NCBI RefSeq assembly: GCF_900129655.1
Contig: NZ_FQWK01000003.1
Span: forward strand, 124,001 to 188,000
DNA length: 64,000 nt
Reading direction: 5' to 3'
Origin: Bacteroides clarus YIT 12056
GTDB taxonomy: Bacteria; Bacteroidota; Bacteroidia; Bacteroidales; Bacteroidaceae
The translations under genes were made by a program, and so were the position numbers. Positions 59,504 through 64,000 of the stretch are shown piece by piece; the first letter of the stretch is position 1, and the number at the start of each line of letters is the position of its first letter. Below the pieces are notes generated by a model. It saw only the letters and a program-made list of their open reading frames with translations, did not search any database and was not told the DNA's origin.

Positions 59504-61012
59504 ATGAAAAACTTAATCCGTATTCCTCTGGCTCTGGCAACGCTGACGCTCTGTTGCAACACCGGCTGCGCACAGGAATTCTACCGGGGGGAAATGTTCG
59601 TTACCGGACAACGGTTCTCGCTTGCGGACGGACATCTGAACATAGAATTGTCCGTTGACTTCGAGGGGCTGAAAATGCCCTCGGACGAATCGCTGACTCT
59701 GACACCCGTACTCATCAGCGGGGAAAACGAACAAGACCTGCCCGCAGTCCTGATTAACGGCACGGAGAAGCAGAAAGTATACCGACGGGAACAGAAATTT
59801 GCCGACAGCAAGCATCCCGCCCCCATACCTGCGGTAGTAATAAGAAATGACGCCAAGGTGTCGCGTTCGTTCCACTACCGGGTGGCAGTGCCCTATCAGG
59901 AGTGGATGAAGAACGCCTTGCTCCTGATACGGTCGCAGGAGTGCGCCTGCCACGGGAAGCAAGGAAACGTCTATGAAGACAAGATAGCCGACAAACTGAG
60001 CCTGCCCAAAGCACGCGCTTCCGCCTGGGACACGGGTACGGACAGAAAATACCTGTCTTGGGTGAATTTCATCGAACCCGCACCGGACAAGGATACGCTC
60101 CGCACGATAACAGGCTCCATCCCCTACTTCGGCCGGGACAGCCGGGAGAAAGGCGAGAAGCCGTTGGGCGGCCTGTCCGAAGAGAAGCAGGACTTCGAGA
60201 TATACCATCGCCTGCGCAATGCCTTGCAGGACATCCGACGGGAAAGCGGAACGGAGCTTTCCAAAGTGGAAATAACCGGTTATGGGGCTCCCATAGGAAA
60301 TCTGAAAAAGAACGAGATGAACGCGCCGGTACGTGCGCTAAGCCTGAAAGGGTATCTGCGCGAAAACCGCCTGGCGGCAAGCACTCCGCTGGAAGTCCGT
60401 TGGATTTCCGAGGATTGGGATTCCATCGCCGCACTGATAAAGCAAAGCGACATGATGTTCCGTGAAGCCGCCCTCGACCTGATAAACAATGTAGACATAG
60501 ACAAGGGGCGCGAACGCATGCTGATGAACCTTGCCGACGGTAAGCCTTACAAATATCTGGCGGAAAGGATATTCCCCGAAGTAATGAGAGTGGACTACAA
60601 AATAGAGTACACCCGCAGGCCGCCGGATGCGGCGGAAAGCCTGAGGCTGTTCCGTACGGGCGAACGGAAAGCGCTGCACCTGAACGAGTTCTTTACAGTG
60701 GCAAGCAGCTATCCGCAAGGGTCCAGGGAGTACAACGATGTGCTCGACCTGGCAGCCCGCCTGTTTCCCGACAGCCCCGAAGCGAACATCAACGCCGCGG
60801 CGGTAGCCCTCGCCAAAGGCGAAACAGCCAAGGCCCGCCGCTATCTGGAAAGGTTCGCCACCCTGCCCATGGCATACAACAACATGGGCATACTCTGCCT
60901 GCAGGAAGGAAACCGCGACAAGGCGGAAGTGTATCTTACCATGGCGGCGGCAGCCGGAATAGAGCAAGCGAACGAAGCATTGAAAACCCTGAGAAGAGAA
61001 ACCGAATATTAA
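59504..61012 (+). CDS. DUF3868/OmpA-like protein of the fimbrial locus
   Basis: 502 residues. A signal peptide (1-23, ending NTGCAQ, possibly a lipobox) is followed by the DUF3868 domain (about 25-190), which is beta-rich, then an OmpA-like segment (SKVEITGYGAPIGNLKKNEM with ALSLKGYLREN) that in OmpA proteins binds peptidoglycan, and TPR units at the end (ARRYLERFATLPMAYNNMGI). It probably anchors or assembles the fimbria at the outer membrane. It begins 32 bp after DUF3575 and ends 18 bp before the major fimbrillin. Confidence 0.85.
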   Translation: MKNLIRIPLALATLTLCCNTGCAQEFYRGEMFVTGQRFSLADGHLNIELSVDFEGLKMPSDESLTLTPVLISGENEQDLPAVLINGTEKQKVYRREQKFADSKHPAPIPAVVIRNDAKVSRSFHYRVAVPYQEWMKNALLLIRSQECACHGKQGNVYEDKIADKLSLPKARASAWDTGTDRKYLSWVNFIEPAPDKDTLRTITGSIPYFGRDSREKGEKPLGGLSEEKQDFEIYHRLRNALQDIRRESGTELSKVEITGYGAPIGNLKKNEMNAPVRALSLKGYLRENRLAASTPLEVRWISEDWDSIAALIKQSDMMFREAALDLINNVDIDKGRERMLMNLADGKPYKYLAERIFPEVMRVDYKIEYTRRPPDAAESLRLFRTGERKALHLNEFFTVASSYPQGSREYNDVLDLAARLFPDSPEANINAAAVALAKGETAKARRYLERFATLPMAYNNMGILCLQEGNRDKAEVYLTMAAAAGIEQANEALKTLRRETEY

Positions 61013-61030
61013 TCATTAAAACAGGCATAT

Positions 61031-62146
61031 ATGAAAACGAACAATTACTTATGGACGGCCCTGGCAGCCACCACTTTTGCGCTCGCCGGATGCGGCGGTG
61101 ACGACAACGGAATGACAGAACCCCGGCCGCAGGAGAACATAGCGCAACTGGAACTGCATCTGACTGGAAACGGAACAAACACCAAAGCGACAGGCGGCGC
61201 ATTGCCCGCGCAGGCCGAGGAAAACACCGTGAAACGTTTCACCGTCGCCATCTTCAACAGTGACGGATCGGTGAACGCCATCCAAACCGTGACCCAAAAC
61301 ACAACCGCCGCCACAACCATCAACTGTACGCCGGCCAAAGACTGCACGGGCATGGTGGTAGCCAATGCTCCCACGAACGACTATTTTGCGGGTGTGCTGA
61401 ACAAGACCGACTTTCTGAAGAAAACCATCGCCCTATCCGACGCCCAAACCAAAGACTGCCTGCCCATGAGCGGGGATGTGAAGAACAGCAGCAAAAGCGC
61501 GACTTTCACGCTCGGCGCAGGTGAAAACAAAGGTATGACGGCAGCGTTGAGCCGTCTTGTGGCAAGGGTATCGGTGAGCAGCATCAAAACCGCTTTCGAC
61601 CCCAACGGGCAATACTCCGCAGCGTCTTATGAGCTGAAGAATGTCTTTGTACGGAACGCCGTGAAAGAAGCGGTACCCGCCACAGGAGATTACAGCCAAA
61701 CGAAAATGGGAACGCCCGCCTATCTGACCGGCAACCACAACGGCTCCACCGGAACGGCGGCCTATCTGGCAACAGCGGTAACCCCGGCCGTCAACGTAAA
61801 AACGGAACATAAAACCGACTATTGGTTCTATATCTTCCCCAACGAAGAAACTACCCGTACGGCATTGGTGCTGGAAGGTACTTTCAAGAAAAACGCGAGT
61901 GACACGGGAACTACCATTTACTACCCCGTCGTCATCAACAAAAAACAGACGGGAACAACTATTACCGGGACTTCGGGTACAGGGACTTCCACCATCGCCC
62001 GCAACACCACCTATGCCGTAAAAGCCACGATTAAGAGCATAGGAACCGAAGACCCCGACGGAGAGATAACCCCTACTTCACTGGAGCTGACGGTGAGCGT
62101 CGCCGACTGGGCGTTGAACATTACCCAAGACGTAACATTTGAATAA
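61031..62146 (+). CDS. Mfa1/FimA-like major fimbrial subunit
   Basis: 371 residues. The lipoprotein signal has the lipobox ALAGC. The N-terminal domain holds LELHLTGNG and VKRFTVAIFNSDGSVNAIQT, and the C-terminal part ends in LELTVSVADWALNITQDVTF, the strand region used in subunit polymerisation. As in Porphyromonas Mfa1, lipidated precursors are exported and cut by an Arg gingipain-like protease before assembly by strand exchange. The Thr/Ala/Gly-rich composition is usual for such subunits. It follows DUF3868 by 18 bp; the anchor subunit follows by 23 bp. Confidence 0.88.
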   Translation: MKTNNYLWTALAATTFALAGCGGDDNGMTEPRPQENIAQLELHLTGNGTNTKATGGALPAQAEENTVKRFTVAIFNSDGSVNAIQTVTQNTTAATTINCTPAKDCTGMVVANAPTNDYFAGVLNKTDFLKKTIALSDAQTKDCLPMSGDVKNSSKSATFTLGAGENKGMTAALSRLVARVSVSSIKTAFDPNGQYSAASYELKNVFVRNAVKEAVPATGDYSQTKMGTPAYLTGNHNGSTGTAAYLATAVTPAVNVKTEHKTDYWFYIFPNEETTRTALVLEGTFKKNASDTGTTIYYPVVINKKQTGTTITGTSGTGTSTIARNTTYAVKATIKSIGTEDPDGEITPTSLELTVSVADWALNITQDVTFE

Positions 62147-62169
62147 GCAGCCGAGAGTACAATACAGCC

Positions 62170-63057
62170 ATGAAGCATCTTCACCCATCCATACTTACGG
62201 CACTGTATGCCGGACTTATCTTCCTGTACGCATCATGCGTGCGGGAAGATACAAGCGCCTGCATGCAGTATGAAGTAAACGTACGGGTAGTGGATGCCGA
62301 AGGCAACGACCTCACCGAAAGCGAGGTGCTGGAAAAGTCGGAAGTGTATCTGTTCGGCGAGAACGGATTTGTGCGCATGATTCCTGCGGGAGTATCGTCG
62401 GATTACCTCTTCGGGCACTACAAGGATGACAGGCTCACGCTGGTGGCATGGGGAAACGTCAAGGAAGATACGCTGATAACCGCCGAAATCAAACCGGGCA
62501 CTCCGATTGAGGAAGCGCGGCTGAAGCTGAAACAGTATGCCGAGGGAAATCATCTGCCCGTTACCGACCTCTTTTACTGCCGTAAGGAGTTGAGCAACAC
62601 CGCAACAAGAGGCATACGGGAAGAAAACATCACGCTGGTCATGGAAAGACTGGCGGCAGGGCTGAGCATACGCGCGCGCTATCTGACCGAACGGTATGCC
62701 GACAAAGGCGAAGGCTATACCTTTATCGTGAAGGGAACGGGCAGCGAAATGAACTTCATGGGAAAAGTGACCGGAGAGGATTCGGGCTACAAGCCACTGA
62801 CCCTCACGGACGGACAAGGGGATGCCTACGCCCCGCCCTTCCGCATCTTTCCTACGGAAAAGGGAGAATGTATAGAAGTGGAGATATACAGGGGACAGGA
62901 GAAGCTATGCACCGTTACACACGACGAGCAACAGCAGCCCTTATGCGCGGCAGCCGGAAAGCAGACGGATATTGAAATAGATTTCAGATACGCCGAAGTG
63001 AGGACGTTTGTGACAGTGCTGCCCTGGGGAGAAGTGGAACAGGAGACGGAAATGTAA
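62170..63057 (+). CDS. FimB/Mfa2 family fimbrial anchor subunit
   Basis: 295 residues with a lipoprotein signal (lipobox YASC). Family features are YEVNVRVVDAEGNDLTESEV, LVAWGNVKEDT, NITLVMERLAAGLSIRARYL and the C-terminal QTDIEIDFRYAEVRTFVTVLPWG. Mfa2/FimB proteins stop subunit polymerisation and anchor the fimbria to the outer membrane through their lipid. It lies directly after the major subunit, the same order as in P. gingivalis mfa1-mfa2, and 12 bp before the next fimbrillin. Confidence 0.9.
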   Translation: MKHLHPSILTALYAGLIFLYASCVREDTSACMQYEVNVRVVDAEGNDLTESEVLEKSEVYLFGENGFVRMIPAGVSSDYLFGHYKDDRLTLVAWGNVKEDTLITAEIKPGTPIEEARLKLKQYAEGNHLPVTDLFYCRKELSNTATRGIREENITLVMERLAAGLSIRARYLTERYADKGEGYTFIVKGTGSEMNFMGKVTGEDSGYKPLTLTDGQGDAYAPPFRIFPTEKGECIEVEIYRGQEKLCTVTHDEQQQPLCAAAGKQTDIEIDFRYAEVRTFVTVLPWGEVEQETEM

Positions 63058-63069
63058 AGAGACAAAAGT

Positions 63070-64000
63070 ATGACAGGTATATTGGAACATAGAAGCAAAG
63101 CCGCTACATTATATATCGTAACCGCCGTGGCTGTCATCATTGCCTTATCGGCTTGCGACACCGGACAGCCCGACATGCCGGCCGATGATGATGAAGTGAT
63201 GCTCACGCTCCGCCTTTCACTGCCGGAAACGGAACGGGATGCCGCCACCCGTGCCATTACGTCCGTTGAAGAGAATGCGATAGACATCGCCCAACTGAAA
63301 GTGCTGGTATTCAAAGCCGCCGGTACAACGGAAACTTTCAGTTACGAAGCGCCGCAAGTGCTGCTGCAAGGCGGAAAGTATACGGTAACCTTGAAGCAGA
63401 GCCGCGCCGGAGAGAAGTATCGGCTCGTCGTCATAGCCAATGCGGGAAAGAAACTGCCCGTCATACCGGAGAACACCTCTAAAAACGATGCGCTGAAAAT
63501 GATTACATTCGGTGCCGGCGGAAAATGGAACGCAACGGGCACGACGAACTACACGCGTTTCCCCATGTGGGGAGAGACGGCGGCGGCACAGGTAATCTCC
63601 TCTGCCACATCTCTGGGAACAATCACGCTGCTCCGTGCGCTGGCTCGTATAGATGTGGGTTGTGCACTCAGCGGAGAAACGGCAGCGGGAGTAAACGGGT
63701 TCACCCTGACAAGCGCCAGTATATACCGCACCAAGAACAAGGGGTATGTAGCCCCCGTGAACGGGGGAACCATCACCGGTAATGTGGTCGCAAACGTATC
63801 CATCCCCCCGGATGCCGGAACAAACGGCGCGCTGACTTATACCTGTACGGACGGTAAATCTTTGATACGGACTATCTATGTAGCGGAAACGCCGCAAGGG
63901 AGCAACAAGGATAATAATGTATGTCTTGTCGTGGGCGGAACTTATGCGGGAAGCACGAACTATTACAGGGTAGACCTTACCGCCGGGGGAAATTATATAC
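63070..64000 (+). CDS. Fimbrillin family (tip-like) lipoprotein, 3' end outside window
   Basis: The ATG at 63070 opens a frame that runs to the right edge. The signal VAVIIALSACDTG carries a lipobox (LSAC). The following region (LRLSLPETERDAATRAITSV, IAQLKVLVFKAAGT, YRLVVIANAGKKLP) matches the N-terminal domain of fimbrillin-type proteins, and MWGETAAAQVISS the usual second strand. An accessory or tip subunit is most likely from its position after the anchor gene. The C-terminal domain is not available. Confidence 0.85.
   Translation, partial: MTGILEHRSKAATLYIVTAVAVIIALSACDTGQPDMPADDDEVMLTLRLSLPETERDAATRAITSVEENAIDIAQLKVLVFKAAGTTETFSYEAPQVLLQGGKYTVTLKQSRAGEKYRLVVIANAGKKLPVIPENTSKNDALKMITFGAGGKWNATGTTNYTRFPMWGETAAAQVISSATSLGTITLLRALARIDVGCALSGETAAGVNGFTLTSASIYRTKNKGYVAPVNGGTITGNVVANVSIPPDAGTNGALTYTCTDGKSLIRTIYVAETPQGSNKDNNVCLVVGGTYAGSTNYYRVDLTAGGNYI

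Overview
This 64 kb window is chromosomal DNA of a Bacteroides species (Bacteroidales). The evidence is the set of Bacteroidetes-specific families (DUF4494, DUF3127, DUF4348, DUF4248, smalltalk, Mfa/Fim fimbrillins, a UpxY-type NusG paralogue) and the promoters, which repeatedly show the Bacteroides -7 element TAnnTTTG, in some cases with a -33 TTTG about 19 bp upstream. I cannot name the species from the sequence alone. No tRNA, rRNA operon or CRISPR array was seen; the one structural RNA gene is rnpB.

Layout. 1-3412: leftward murein-peptide operon (NlpC/P60 endopeptidase, dipeptide epimerase, transglutaminase-like lipoprotein cut by the window edge). 3581-3997: RNase P RNA. 4092-6672: BrkB-type membrane protein, nitroreductase, riboflavin synthase. 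7025-11807: phosphate regulon pstC-pstA-pstB-phoU facing left, divergent from pstS, with two Pho-box-like 11-bp repeat arrays between them. 11935-17068: glnS, a TPR protein, DedA, thiol peroxidase and an HdeD-like membrane protein.

17199-28670: surface polysaccharide locus read leftward from a promoter at 28640-28670: upxY, flippase, polymerase, glycosyltransferase, an IspD-SDR fusion predicted to make CDP-ribitol, LicD, a second glycosyltransferase, then WcfR- and WcfS-like genes for an amino-sugar start unit. An Mpi-family serine recombinase lies just past its end. The middle of the locus is visibly AT-rich. The gene set predicts a polymer carrying both a free amino sugar and ribitol phosphate.

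28868-51313: mostly core genes: DUF4494, yggS, a DHODH-like enzyme, a FlaA1/CapD-type dehydratase, PhoH, folC, ridA, the leftward dnaN-exonuclease-coaBC-recN-rlmB-TPR series, DUF3127, DUF3352, a metallo-hydrolase, murB, DUF4348, and the divergent threonine-degradation pair tdh/kbl. 51355-52272: compact DUF3791-DUF3990-DUF3791 operon with an operator-like palindrome over its promoter, a toxin-antitoxin-like arrangement. 52389: ferritin.

52996-57061: leftward accessory cassette (DUF4248, DnaD-like protein, DnaB-type helicase, HU-like protein, smalltalk, amidase). 57248-64000: tyrosine recombinase followed by a fimbrial operon (DUF3575, DUF3868/OmpA-like, Mfa1-like, Mfa2/FimB-like, fimbrillin-like tip protein). 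Between recombinase and operon is a 289-bp segment bounded by perfect 19-bp inverted repeats and holding a canonical Bacteroides promoter that points away from the fimbrial genes: a phase-variation switch captured in the OFF orientation.

Short A/T-rich repeat families recur between genes, usually as inverted pairs; one also seems to have entered the RNase P RNA.
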